From: Sipunculus nudus
Lineage: Eukaryota; Annelida; Sipuncula; Golfingiida; Sipunculidae
NCBI GenBank assembly: GCA_026874595.1
Contig: CM049322.1
Location: 47,525,840-47,589,839 of the forward strand
Direction: 5' to 3'
DNA: 64,000 nt
Under the pieces are notes generated by a model. The model saw nothing but the letters and a program-made list of their open reading frames with translations, was not told where the DNA came from and made no database searches. The translations under genes and the position numbers were made by a program. Below are positions 12,014 through 24,253 of the stretch, one piece after another (within the stretch, counting starts at the first letter, position 1; the number at the start of each line of letters is the position of its first letter).

Positions 12014-12715
12014 TTATTTGTCCACATACGAGATTACCACTCTTCCCTGGCGTCGGCTCTTCTTAAGATCTTCCATGACGTCACGTGCTTCTGGTAGTGA
12101 CACGTGACTCAGAGGAGGCGAGGTTACCTAAAAAAAGGATTCAAATATACAACTCGATCATTCTTTCAGGTAAAATATGTCAACTTTTGAAAATTGCAAT
12201 AGGTTCAGGTAACAAACCATTATGCCGATACAAAATATGTCCTGAAGCTTAAGTTCGTCAAACTTTTACCTTCAGCAAACCGGTCATTGGAGATCAGTTT
12301 ATAACAGAAGACACCAGGTCGAGAAAATTAAAAAAAAGTACGCAAAAAAGATCAATCTAAATCGGGTCTATTTGGAGAGTATCTGCTCCTCGAATATTAA
12401 AAGCTTAGAACATTATTCTATGTTTCCTGCCTGTTATGAAATAAGTAATGTGGAAAAGAAACAAGCAGAAGGCGTTATTATCCAATCCTGAAGCTAGCCT
12501 TACAATTATTGTCTTACATATTACTACTCACCTGACCTGTTGCTACGATACGACTAAACTCTGTGAGGTCTGAGGGTGATCCCAGCTTGAGACCGACGAC
12601 ACTGATGCAGCTCAGGGTTAACCGTGGTAACGGAATTGGCAGAGCCCCCCCGAACAATCCAGACACCACCAGCACCGACCCCTGGTGGAATATAATGAAA
12701 ACCACATAATAAAAC

Positions 12716-12753
<38 letters not shown>

Positions 12754-14789
12754 AAGAGAGAGAGAGCGCGCTACCGAATAGAAAAAAATGAGTCTCACTT
12801 GTTATGTTATAAGTGGGACATGGATCATTAAAAATAACCTTGGTCATTCATCACAATTCTTCGACGCAATTTGTCCTGAATTTATTTATAAATAAACCAA
12901 GGATTAACTCACGTGAATAAGGGTTTGAAACACTGCAGATGTGGTGGTCTCCGTGGCAACCAAATCCACTGCCACATGGACTCCGTTAGGGAAGAAATTC
13001 CTTATTTTGTTAGCATTATCATCCGCTTCGCCTGGAAACATTTGCATAATGCAATCCTCAAAAGTAATGTGTTAGTCATTGGACGCATGCTTAAAGAAGG
13101 CACTTCTATTACATAGGGTGAATGGCAACTACGTAGGAGACACGGTGTTTACCTATGCCGAATACCAATTACCTAAACGACACTCATTCCAGATTATATA
13201 TATATATATATATCCACATTTATTTTATTGTACAAATAGTTATTATAACTAATCAAGGCACTCTTCACGGCTCCGTTGATGGCCCTCTGTAGTCTTTAGA
13301 GGTGGAGGAAACCGGAGGACCCGGAGAAAACCATCGACCTAGGACAGGCAACTACAACCCACTCTCATAGCCACAACGGGGATTGAACCCGGGTCGCCAG
13401 CGGAGAGAGCCGAGCGTTTTACCACTCCACTGTCCATTAATTCTTTGAGTTTGTGCAAACATACTGATTTATCGAGACTAAGACACAGTTTATTCCGCAA
13501 AGTAAATTGACGTTCCAGTTACGTGAAAATGTGTGTTTGTTTATAACTTATTTTCCCGGTGATAAGCGGCAGTACCTGCCGGATCCCACAGTACCGTGTC
13601 GTCTGCTCCTGCATCACGTGCATCCTGCAGCTTACGTTCCTGAAAAAAAACCCAGAAAAAAATGTATCAGAAGGAGAGATGAAAAGCAAACGAGAAAGAA
13701 TGTATAGAATGGAGACAGAAGCACAGCAACAAGAATATGCTAAGAGAGGCATTTATTTAGATTTAAAACCTAAGCGAAAGAGGACGTAAAAAATAATATT
13801 GCGATATAGGAATAATAGAGTCATAGGGGCAGGGAGGGGCATCAAGGTGTTGCTTTGTGCATCCAGTCCCTAATTTTAAACATACGACACCCGCTGTCGT
13901 TGGTCTAAAAACTGCTGTTCCGGCATAGGCTCAAAGATCAAACCAATGAGAGTTTGTGTCCGGGTGTAATCATACCAACGAGAGCAGGTGTCGCATGTTT
14001 GAAATTTGGGCTGGATGCACAATGCAATACCACGCTCTAATTGGTCTGTCTACAGTTCTTTGTTCTAGGCCTGCCCTGGTAAAAGAACCCAGAGAACTTT
14101 GCTGTATAAAACAGCTGTCACACGAATGGATGTCTAGAAAGACTGTAGTGTGTAACCGCTGCTTGAGGAGCATGGTGTTCACCTTATGCATTTTCATCAT
14201 GCAAATGCCTGAAAATATTCTGCAACGGATCATGTTTGGCTCTAGCGAAACACGAGGCATACTACGGGTCGTAATATACGGCTGACCTTGGACATTTTAC
14301 TCACCTCGACCTCTGCCACAATGATCCGGGTATCTTTTGGAAGCATCGCCCGTGCCGTCCGTATACACCACAACCCAAGTCCGCCAGCTCCCACTATCAG
14401 CATGTCAGCCTTGCCTATCCCCACAATCAAATATTCAAGCAATATATATTTTGTCGTGAAATAGCTAGAATGAAACTTCATTTTCAGGGGTATCAATATA
14501 TGGGTGGACGGGGTATATATCGCCCACACACTTTAATAGCAGGGGGGATATTAAAAGAAATCAATCCATCGCCCCTGCTATTCAGAGAATAATATTTATA
14601 TATTGAAAATGAAAGATATTTATAATTAGAATTATAGACTTTGGCTCCATTTCACAGTTTACTATGAAATCTTATATATCTCAGAATCTTAGAATTAACC
14701 TATACTGGGAAGCGGAAACGTAATTCGTGATTTTTTAAAACATTATAGTGCATTGTAATATAATTTAAATACCTAAACCAGACAATAAA

Positions 14790-14836
<47 letters not shown>

Positions 14837-17800
14837 TGTGTGTGTTTGGTTATAAACAGATGTGTCCCAAAATTGATTATCCTCCCACGTTTGCTAGTCA
14901 CCCCCTACCCTTGATGATAAATTGACGCCACTGGTAATTTTCCATATGTTTACGCCTAACTTTGTACAATATATATTGAATGTTTTATAGAGGTGCCGGA
15001 AATGTTATTTTTCTAACACGTCCTGGCACATTATAGTGTTGTTATTATCATCCGGGATGATTATTACTCAGTGTAGGAGGTCAAATTCGTGTGATCCCCT
15101 CATCACTTGTAAAACACTACTTTTCTCACATCCAGGTCTGTTCCTATGATTAACAGCTGGTAATTTAATTTTACATACATACAGTTTTTTATGCGAGCCA
15201 TAGAAAAACGTTCATTAGCTTAAAGCCTATACTGCGCTGATAAGCTAAAGGCTGTTTTCATACATAACAACAAGACGTATAAATAGAGGTTTTAATTCAG
15301 TGATGTAATGTGTGTACTTACCATGGGCAGCAATGAAATCTTGTACCACTGGTTTCACCTGGCGGACGATATTGTAAGCTGTGATGCAGCTGCACGGCAG
15401 CACAGCGGCGACATCTAGCGGTAGGTTATCGGGTACCTTGATCAAATATTTTGCCCTTTGAATCACCACATACATTTGATAACTAGAAAAAAAAAATATT
15501 AAGAATCAGAAGTTATGGGAAGCAACAATTATTTGAAGATATTTTTATAAAGAGCGGGGAAAACAAAGCCTGCAAAATATAAATCTTTATCATTTATCGA
15601 TGTATTTAACAGAATACACCGAAGTGGCACTTAAAGTTTAAAATTTTACAGAGACAGACTTGGAGGACTTTCCCCCAGGTTGAAGTAGCGCATAGAATTT
15701 GTTTCATTATATTAGAATTGTAGAAAGAGCTCTCCAAATTTAGAAGAAATGTCATTACAAAGCTGAAACTGACCACACGTACTGCTAGTACCAGAGCAAG
15801 CTGGTTGGTTAAAGGTACAGACGTCGCTGTAGCAACTCAAGGTCTTGCCCTTGGCGTACAAAGGTTCTTTGGACAGAAGTGCTTGGGCCAATCCCGATTT
15901 CGGGCCAAAGAGTTAGTCTGTCCAACAGACAGCAGGTGCCGTTACCTGTATAACCTATGCCTCTGTTCCATAAACTTGAAAAATGGAAGTCCTGTTTAGC
16001 ATGAGCAAGGATTCCTCCCTCCCTGCAAGGTAACGCCAAGCAGGTGCCCAGTAATTTTGTGAAATGGAAACTCTCTCCTTGACGATCTTTCCGTCTATTT
16101 GATTATAACACTAACAACAATGAGCAGAATTTGAATCTGTCAGATGTCTCCTTGTCGTAAATTGTCATGCACGATGTGTGATATTTTTATTGGCAAGATT
16201 GAGTCATATGAGCGCTTAGCCAACAAGATAAATCAGTACATCTGACCAATGAGAGCCATGGTCTCTTTCTCCATTCTCCATTCCCATTACAGTTTAGAAC
16301 CGCTTTTCCCACAAGGACGAGTCCACTTTGGATGTGGGTGTGTCCTAAATAATCAGATATCTTACAATGTAAACCGTTTGGGCACTGATATACTAAACTG
16401 AATCTCTAATTCAGTAAGTCCCAAAAGCACACTATGTTGCAGTGGTATAAGAACCTCACAACTCTTCGTTATGAGGTCATAAAAGGACGCTGCAGAAATC
16501 TACGTACCCGCCATCTTTGAAAGTGCCCATGTGGTGAGGAGTCCCTTCAGGGCAGAGATGTTCCTGTCCCACGTGACACCTCCCGCACGCGCCGCAGCCC
16601 AGCCAGGGGTACACCATCACCTTGTCTCCCACGTGTATGCTCAGAGAATCTACGAAGGAACGTAGACTTAACCTCAAAACTCTATTAGGATAAGTGAAGT
16701 CATTGAAAAACGTATATTAATGTACCTTCAATGACCATACGAAATATTGCCGGTGTCAATGCAATGTTATGTTCTTATTCGGTATTCTAGTTTCGTAATA
16801 AATTACATACTATGGTACTGCGATTCAATACTATACCTTCAATGTCAGTGCATATACATGTTCATGTCAGTCCATAAACTTGTTCATGTCAGTGCATAAA
16901 CAAGTTCATGTCAGTGCATATACATGATCATGTCAGTGCATATACATGATCATGTCAGTCCATATACATGTTCATGTCAGTCCATATACATGTTCATGTC
17001 AGTCCATATACATGTTCATGTCAGTCCATATACATTTTCATGTCAGTGGATATACATGATCATGTCAGCGCATATACATGATCATGTCAGTGCATAAACA
17101 TGTTCATGTCAGTACATAAACATGTTCGTGTCAATGCATATACATGTTCATCGTGGAAAGCATCGTTGTTCAACCTTAGGTCTATTTTCTAGTCCGATCA
17201 AAAGTAAGTGTATCTAGATGATACACTAGGAGGACAACATGTTTGTATTATCGCCTATTTGTAACGTAAAAAGCCCTGGCGGTCCATCCCTGCGAAAAAA
17301 AACTACGGAAGCAAGCTAGCTGATCGGGTTCAAACACTAATAAATAAGTGATCTCTGTTATAATCTGGAAAACAAAAATGGTGTCTTAGAGGTTATAACA
17401 TCATCAGTGCTGTTATATATACAGTATACATAAACATAAATATAAATATACACAGATATATACAAAAAGTATGATTGTCAACCCTCTTTGTTTTAACTTT
17501 AGCAAAGGACATCTTTCTTCCTACCTTGGTCAACCTCCTCGCCCAGGCTGTAAACTTCTCCAGAAATTTCGTGTCCTTTTAAAGAAGGAAAAGGTACTTT
17601 TAGTCACTCTTATATTGATACACTCGCTGCTGAGGGCAATATGAGGTAAAGGTTCATTGTACGACAAATAGATTTAAAGAATCTATGAGGTACATAATAA
17701 CCCGAAAAGACAATGATATTCTTTGTTATACATACAAACAAAAAGGTTCATTTTTGAAAATGATATAGTTTACCTAATCTTGTACCCAAAGGGGCCTATT

Positions 17801-20752
17801 TTGCGATCCGTGATCCATATTTTACTATTAATTATCCAAAGTATGGGCATAACAATATGTTAAAATTGAAATCCCTAAATGACGGCAATGTGTGTAGTTA
17901 ATTTGATTAAAGCTCAAATGAAACGATTTGACCAAATACATAATTTGATTAGCAGTGAAATATTACCCCTAAAAGTTTGATTACTTGTTCAAATTATTTT
18001 TAATTATGTATTTTTTTAGGTTTTGTACTGTCCAGAAGTGACCGTTGCATTCAAATGGCCATTCGGCTGGCCCCGTCCCCTTAATAACATGTAACGTCTA
18101 AGCAGACAAACAGCTCAGTGCCTGGCTGCAGCAGCCCCGGTCAATTACTGCTGTGTAAACGCGTGTCACGACTGACTGTCTTTGTTCTTGTCCCGGAAAA
18201 AAACATGCGGTTCTTGATACCTTAAAAGTCTATATAAATGTCCTGTTAAGACAGTAAATGAAATCGTTTAACAACACGGTGTGCGGCTTACATCGATACT
18301 ATGTACACCCTATAACATTGCGTCACTCAGTCCACAGGCGCTGATCATATTACAAGTGATAACACGGTATTACCGTTTTATCATTTGGTCATTTGACCTG
18401 ATTTCGTTGTAGTATATCTAAGAACATTGGATATATGAAGACTTTTTTTTATAAATAGGGATTCAAGCGCCCGTGCTCAGTCTGCTTTATAGAAACATTA
18501 CAAGTTCATTTGAGAGGTTTATTCATATGGGCTGTTTTTTATATATTTATAATAAAACGGATAACTTTCCAAACATAATTCAATTCATAAACACGTGTTT
18601 TTTTTTTGTTTTTTTTTTTTTTTAGCTGATACGTGACGGAACTTTTTCATGACAATTCCCCCTGTCTCGATACCGCGGGCGGGTATGCCTATGTGAGAAT
18701 GTCATCATCTGTAACAGGACGAAATACCCGGAAAAGCGGACCAGATAATAGGGGTAGAAGACAAAAGAACACATTTATTTTTTTCACTGCATTTTTAGAT
18801 GAAAACCGTTATTGGGAATTTGACAGACTTGAAATATTGTATTGTCTCTGAAAGCTTTCATGTCCTGTCCACCCAACCCGGAATTTTTTTGTCAGTGCAA
18901 AAATACTACGACCATCAGGGTCGGACGTCAGATGACGTCTATTCAAATAATGTCTAAGTCAACCAATGGACGCATGGGTCCAATGACGTCGATGCAATGT
19001 CAGCCAATTGGCTTGTGGATCAGGTGTCACAGTATCAATAATGATCAGCTTTTCCTGGAAACGTTTGCAGCAAGCACTTGTCAGTTAATACATCGTTCAG
19101 TGAGGCTCGCTCACATGAGAAATAGCCGAATGCTGCGGTCTTACGCCTGCTTTTATAATGTGTACTATAGTTTACGGCTGCATTTCATCAGGCATTAACA
19201 AGTTAGGAACACTGGTGTTCCTAAAAAATCGCTCTACTCAAAAGGCGAGACATGTATTTCAATTGATTCGCAGACACAACAACAGTAATAGAAAACGGTT
19301 CGCAACGGGTCCATTTTGCGTCGTAAATTGCGATGCGATACCGTTTATTTGACAAGAAAGCCAGCCATTTCAGGGATACCGGACCAGAGCTTCTGCCGCT
19401 GACACTTGAACAGTGACTAACGCCTCCACGACTGACTGAGTGACCGTGTTTGTCTGGTATGCATCACACATCGTGCCAGCCCAGCTGCTGCGTGCTGCAG
19501 CACTGAGCTCGGCAAATTCCGTAAACAGCGTGATCTCCCAAATATATTTTGGTTTTATCATTAGTTTTCTAATAAATATGGTCGGACATCATGTATCAAA
19601 TGTTAATTTAAGATATATACTAAAAGCGACTCATTGTGGTTTTGGCCAAATCGTTTCATTTGAGCTTTAAGATAATGTAGTTGCTCCTATATATCAGGCT
19701 TACAGCTCTGTTGGTAGTTGTTCCATTTGTAAAATGTTGCATTAATCCGCCGAAACCTTCCCGGAATTTAGAGAGTGGATGGGGTGGGTAGAAGTGTGTT
19801 GGCCAGAGAACGTGTGATAAAATGTATAATTACCGAGTACAAGAGCGGATGAGACCCGATGTTGATCCTCTTTCCAGCTCCCAAATTGAACCCTCCTTCG
19901 TGGACATGGATGTCAGAGTAACAAATCCCGGCGTAATGGACCTGTAACAGAGTAACAGATCCCGGCGTAATGTTCCTGTAACAGAGTAACAAATCCCGGC
20001 GTAATGTACCTGTAACAGAATATCAGATCCCGGCGTAATGTAAATGTAACAGAATAACAGATCCCAGCGTAATGTAACTGTAACAGAGTTACAGATCCCG
20101 GCGTAATGTACCTGTAACAGAATATGAGATCCCGGCGTAATGTACCCGTAACAGAATAACAGATCCCGGCGTAATGTACCTGTTACAAAGTAACAGATCC
20201 CAGCGTAATGTACCTAAAACAGAGTAACAGTTTCCGGCGTAATGTAAATGTAGCAGAGTAACAGATCTCGGCGTTATTTACCTGTAACAGAGTAACAGAT
20301 CCCGGCGTAATGCTTACCTTATGACAATAATAGAGTTATATAATCAGTACCAGTGATGGAAATAACATTAAATTAATGATCCCGGTGGCATTTAGATACA
20401 TGTAACAGAGGCAAAATATGGGCCGCAATTTGTGATGCAAAGAGTAACAGAGATACAGGGGTAATATGCTTAAACAGAGTAACGAGTCGTCGCGTAATGT
20501 ACATTAAACACAAATACCACGTAACGTGTAACTTTGGTGGCCCCTGACGTTCCGTTCTGTGACAACATATATAAATTACACTGCATGAGCGTGTAGATCG
20601 CACGTGAGTAACCCAGCGTTTGGTGCAGAACGGAATGGATTTGATGCAACGGTTACCTTGACGACAGCGCCCCCAGCAGGTGGCGTTGGAATCGGGCTTT
20701 CCACCAAAACCAAAGGTTTTCCAAATTCCTGAACTTCTAAACGGCGATTCAT
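12014..20752 (-). CDS. Zinc-dependent alcohol dehydrogenase (MDR superfamily), ten exons, frame break in exon 2
   Basis: Predicted cytosolic NAD-linked alcohol/aldehyde oxidoreductase. Exons in transcript order: 20657-20752, 19834-19941, 17525-17575, 16508-16649, 15322-15482, 14305-14414, 13576-13639, 12913-13031, 12532-12681, 12014-12127 (stop TAA). The product starts MNRRLEVQEFGKPLVL. It keeps the catalytic-zinc Cys and proton-relay Ser in AGICYSD, the His in GHE, and the Cys in LPCSCITAY; four structural-zinc Cys in CGACGRCHVGQEHLC; the Rossmann motif GAGGLG; and an acidic residue after it (IIVAE), which suggests NAD. The C-terminus LPEARDVMEDLKK is typical. All introns are GT-AG. Exons total 1115 nt, one short of a multiple of three. 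Exon 2 begins in the frame of VHYAGICYSD but must end in the +1 frame to give ALVLG|HE across the junction, so one base is missing near 19849-19850. All other exons are intact: recent mutation, allele or assembly error. A full frame would give 371 residues. Confidence 0.9.
12719..12770. repeat. (GA)n microsatellite beside exon 9
   Basis: A GA-rich tract starts 37 bases upstream (in transcript sense) of exon 9 of the minus-strand dehydrogenase. Read on that strand it is a (CT)n tract that may serve as, or extend, the polypyrimidine tract of the acceptor. Confidence 0.85.
13254..13437 (-). mobile_element. tRNA-derived SINE in dehydrogenase intron 7
   Basis: Read on the minus strand it begins 'cagtggagtggtaaaacgct', an A-box-like head, followed by a B box (GGTTCAATCCC). 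A conserved body follows with 'ggttttctccgggtcctccg' and a pyrimidine-rich end, and then an AT-rich tail with a (TA)n tract at 13196-13213. Promoter boxes at the head with no folded tRNA mark a SINE, not a tRNA gene. The body resembles conserved SINE domains shared among bivalves; the subfamily is not assigned. Confidence 0.75.
13849..14031. repeat. Imperfect foldback (inverted repeat) in dehydrogenase intron 6
   Basis: The left arm, about 13849-13903, and the right arm, about 13975-14031, are reverse complements with scattered mismatches. Both contain 'tgcatccag' and 'cgacacc' or 'cgacacct' text. The loop of about 70 bp carries a partial third copy ('accaatgagagtttgtgtc'). Probably a foldback or MITE remnant. 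Confidence 0.6.
14799..14833. repeat. (TA)n microsatellite in dehydrogenase intron 5
   Basis: About 17 TA units followed by a short (TG)n run. Confidence 0.9.
15483..16507. other. Intron 4 of the minus-strand dehydrogenase
   Basis: The intron runs from donor GCGG|gtacgt to acceptor ttctag. No repeat or coding unit was recognised; overlapping short open frames near 15805-16039 have no support. Confidence 0.6.
16842..17150. repeat. 22 bp tandem repeat in dehydrogenase intron 3, about 14 copies
   Basis: The unit is 'atgtcagtgcatatacatgttc' with few substitutions and constant 22 bp spacing. Some units carry 'catgatcatg', a 10 bp palindrome, in place of 'catgttcatg'. There are no unique spacers, so it is a minisatellite and not a spacer array. 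Confidence 0.92.
17907..19670. mobile_element. TTAA-flanked DNA element, 1.76 kb, in dehydrogenase intron 2
   Basis: Thirty-base terminal inverted repeats with one mismatch: the left starts TTAAAGCTCAAATGAAACG at 17907, and the right ends with its complement at 19670. Both ends carry TTAA, the target duplicated by piggyBac and Kolobok superfamilies; the following AG suits a Kolobok-like end. No transposase was found, so it is non-autonomous. The interior has a T-rich run at 18597-18624, and at about 18926-19015 a cluster of 'tgacgtc' and 'ccaat' motifs that looks promoter-like. Confidence 0.7.
19834..19941 (-). CDS. Dehydrogenase exon 2 (catalytic-zinc exon) containing a one-base frame break
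   Basis: The exon is 108 nt against 115 nt in the paralogue. It enters in phase 0 as VHYAGICYSDIHVHEGG and reads well through LGAGKRINIG. Its last 22 bases make sense only one frame over (SALVLG), joining exon 3 as GHEISGE. The break is therefore about 15 bases before the donor TCG|gtaatt. Its first 28 bases are the source, or one member, of the adjacent 34 bp array. Confidence 0.85.
19914..20312. repeat. 34 bp minisatellite made from the exon 2 splice acceptor and first codons
   Basis: Twelve consecutive units start at 19914, 19948, 19982, 20016, 20050, 20084, 20118, 20152, 20186, 20220, 20254 and 20288 (the last partial), in exact 34 bp register. On the minus strand each unit reads TTACAG, then GTACATTACGCCGGGATCTG, then TTACTCTG: the acceptor plus the codons for VHYAGICYS. 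The unit at 19914 contains the real exon 2 start. Further decayed units are visible to about 20510. Units differ from each other at 1-7 positions. Confidence 0.95.
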
Positions 20753-21838
20753 GACTTGTTTTTCTGTAAAAATAAAAAAGCAACGGAGCAGTACTTCGGT
20801 TTTACCTATGAATATATCACTTAGTTCTCACAAAATATATTTTTGATTGCAAGATGCTGTTTTTCGAATTATAGTATACTGAAAGACCATTTTGTTTTAT
20901 TTATATGTTCCATGCATAGCAGGGCTCTAACGTATATATAAACATAATTTCATTTTGACCAAGGCAAACTTAGAGGAAATTGTAATACAAAATATAATTT
21001 CATATAAATTGAGAGAACTTTCAACTTCCGTCATATGATATGGTGTATTCTTCTAGTATACATTCTTGATAAAGCAGGGGTCGTAATTACGTCTCAGGCA
21101 TGCAAACACATGCACAGAATACAGTTTCATATTTTACAAATTCGTTGGACAGGTTCAAGAACACCTGGATGTTTTCCACAATATTAGCTAATGATTAGTA
21201 GTAAACATGACACAAAAACGAAATATTTTACAGGTGGTGTTCCACCGATTCCCAAATTTGTTATATGTTGTTCCTATAAAAAAAGGTCTATAATTTCTTA
21301 TATACTTTCCTGAATTTAGGCTTTCATTTAATATATATTTTCCTGTTTTTTCACTGCACAATCATGTAATTGCTATAACTGTCTTACTATTGAAAACTTT
21401 AAGTTCTTTTGCGTGCTAGTGTGCATGAAGGATGGAATGTAAAATGGCAGAATCAGGTTTACACTGAGCTAAGTGTGAACGTAAGTTATATGATGGTAAG
21501 ACGCATCTTTGGCGAAAAGGCAAACCTGTGTTAATGTCTTTGCCGTAGGAATGTTGAATATTTCGAAGTATTACGGTCCCTGTAAAGGGAGTATAAACAA
21601 GACATAAATTAGAAAAGCGCTCCAAGAGCGTTCATGTGTTACTGAAAGCATTAAATTCATACCTGTGCTAGTAGTCAACACTAGCTGAAATGCACTAGTA
21701 TGCACATATCTCGTGTCTTGACACTAAGCAAACTTGATCTTTATTTAATCATGTCGTTTTTGGCATTATAATTTTGTGAAGAAAGCTTATCATTTGTATG
21801 TAAAATATGATTAAAATAAGTGATAATGTGTGAGTTAC

Positions 21839-21960
21839 CTGAACGTCTCCTGGTGTAATCTTATTCCATTCACTTCCCAGCGTCCTTCACGGTCCGCCTG
21901 TTCCGGTCTCCATCACCAGAGCATGACGTACAGTCGTAACTTAGGACCAAAACCGCCGTG
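21839..21960 (-). other. Candidate 5'-UTR exon of the minus-strand dehydrogenase
   Basis: Read on the minus strand, a less AT-rich segment ends GACGTTCAG|gtaact, a good donor, about 1.1 kb upstream of the exon holding the start codon. The coding exon itself is preceded by a T-rich run and a possible acceptor. The upstream boundary and transcription start are not visible; the extent is a guess. Confidence 0.3.
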
Positions 21961-22707
21961 CGGTGAAAATTTATGGCAATAAAAATTTACTCTCTGTTAC
22001 AAAGCGTTGAATTAGTTTTACAAACCGGCTGTTATTTATTCCGCGTTATATATTTGTAACAAATAAATGTATGTGTGACAATTCTATAAATGTATGGCGC
22101 AGGCGAATCATACACAGTTTAATCCACTTTAAATTACACCTTCGGGCATAGATTTTTGCATTGTTAATATAATTTACATCATCATATCTTTGGAGGGATT
22201 GAGGTACAACAGCATCAATTACATGTAGCAACAATACTATCCAGGACTTAATGGTCATTCAGCTATTCCCGGATATAAAGATTACGGAGAACATTTTTTT
22301 TTCGTGTGTAACCTAAGGGATACAAGAAAAAAATATAAGGTCTCCATAGATAAGACATTTTATATTTCTTAAAATCATAAGGATACGGCTATATTAATTC
22401 ATATAAGCAAATAACACTTCCTGTCGCTCGTCTCTGAGAGCGGTCGCTAAAAAAATGGACAAGTCTGTAAGAGAGTGTATCATCGAAGCATCAGCGAGGA
22501 CCCCTTAGTTTAGCAAGGCGGAATGAGATGGCGCTGTATCCATCGTCGAACAGCCTCATGCCTGTGTTGGTGTTCTGTCGCCGAATATGATATAGCAGCG
22601 CCATCTAGAGGTTAATTTCAAAACTAGCTCAGTAAGATAAAGTTGCATCCAGACACACAGACCAAGCCACCCTTGTAAATACCCACACCCACCCACCCAC
22701 CCACACG

Positions 22708-22738
<31 letters not shown>

Positions 22739-22820
22739 ATATTTATGTTCAGTGAACCGGCTTTTCTGTAGCATGGGTAATCACACACACACACACACCC
22801 TCACTCACACACACACACAT

Positions 22821-22853
<33 letters not shown>

Positions 22854-24253
22854 ATAAAGTAACCTAAACGTCATGACTCGCATCATACAAGCTTATCTAG
22901 AGTAGGTAACAGTACGGCGTACCCTCGACCTGAGTTACCTGTGTATTATATGTTATTTTTATCTTACATTGTCATATCATATCGAGCAAGTCTTAGTTTA
23001 CATAAAGCGTAAGTGTATCATCTTTGGCGTTAATCATAATACACATTTCACGTGTAGTTAATAACATATTGCCCCGGCTTATCTTTTATCATATTATCAC
23101 ATATACTACTCTACATATTAACATTACAACGCCAGACCGGAAGAGCTTACTGTACACGGCAAGTGGACACACCTGAGGTAACCTGCGTCAGTACAGACCT
23201 ATACTTGTATTTTCATGTCTGTGCGTGTTCCATCTTATTACATATAATATTTTTTTGGTAAGTTAGCCGATAACGCTCTTCGATATTTTAATTGTCTCCG
23301 CCCTTCCTGTGTGTGTGTGTTTGTGTGCTTGTTTACCACATAAATCACGCAATCATATGCGAAAGGTTATTAAATGTTCAGGGCATTTAGGGAATTGGCC
23401 AATGAGTATCGATTAACATGGATACGGCACATGATTCAGATTCAAGAACGTCACAAGGAATATTCATAAATGCTCAGTCACTTATGCACGGATGAACCTG
23501 GGAATAATGGCCGAGTGAGTGAATGCATAAACGGGTTTTGAAGCATCAGTATAGGGTGTTCAATTGATGAATTAAGGCTATAAATTCATAAATATTATAA
23601 CTGAACCATCTCTTGTTTGTTAGACGACACAGTTTAACAGTTCTCTTTATATCTGGGAACACATTATGTGTGTCTTACATAATCTTTGGTTAGATGGCGC
23701 CATCCACCTCCTCGGAACAATTATTAATGGTTTAATCTTTTATCCTGGTAAGCAGGTCATCATTGGATTAGTTTACACACATATGATATGGCATACTCGT
23801 GTTTTTATTTATGAATGCATATAATGACATGTTAATTTTATTGTGAAAACCCTTCCCAATAGAACAGCGTGCACCTTTGATTTCTGTATTTTCATGATGT
23901 CTTGTAAATATTGTATGTCTCGCCACTTTCAATTTTTTCATGATTGTATGTTTCGGTGTTTTCCCATTTTAAAAAATGGATACATCAATAGGTTAAAAAC
24001 TAATACTTTTACCAGTCAGTGTTTAATTTACTTAGTAATTCATGTTCCACTTAATCAACTTAAAGCTGCAATCACATTAATTTTATTTTTCCTTAACTAA
24101 GATATTAAGTAATTCATTTACATTTGTTAATTTAGCGTTAGATGTGTCAGTGACTAGCATTTTAAAATTTAAAAAAGACTTAATGCCTACACTTATATTT
24201 ATACTTTTATTGTTTTCCTCATAAGTAACACCTGCTCTCAATTACTTTTTCAG
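21961..24253. other. Divergent intergenic region with microsatellites
   Basis: It holds (CA)n/(TA)n tracts at about 22681-22740 and 22780-22855 and no convincing coding exon. It separates the minus-strand dehydrogenase from the plus-strand small membrane protein, so promoters of both probably lie here. No TATA or initiator element is distinctive. Confidence 0.4.

Noticed and set aside
13254..13437. tRNA gene suggested by an exact B box
   Set aside because: No acceptor stem or cloverleaf can be formed; the body beyond the B box is SINE-like.
19834..19981. Use of the next upstream decoy acceptor as a natural fix for the exon 2/3 frame mismatch (adding 34 nt gives the right final phase)
   Set aside because: The total length fits, but the frame then hits TGA inside exon 2 (…CTCTGA…), so it does not restore the protein.
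19914..20312. Regular 34 bp repeats resembling a CRISPR array
   Set aside because: Units are directly adjacent with no unique spacers, in a eukaryotic intron, and match exon sequence. The 22 bp array at 16842 is rejected for the same reason.
20373..20783. 136-codon minus-strand open frame
   Set aside because: It covers dehydrogenase exon 1 in a wrong frame and runs into decayed 34 bp units; exon 1 in its own frame matches the paralogue exactly.
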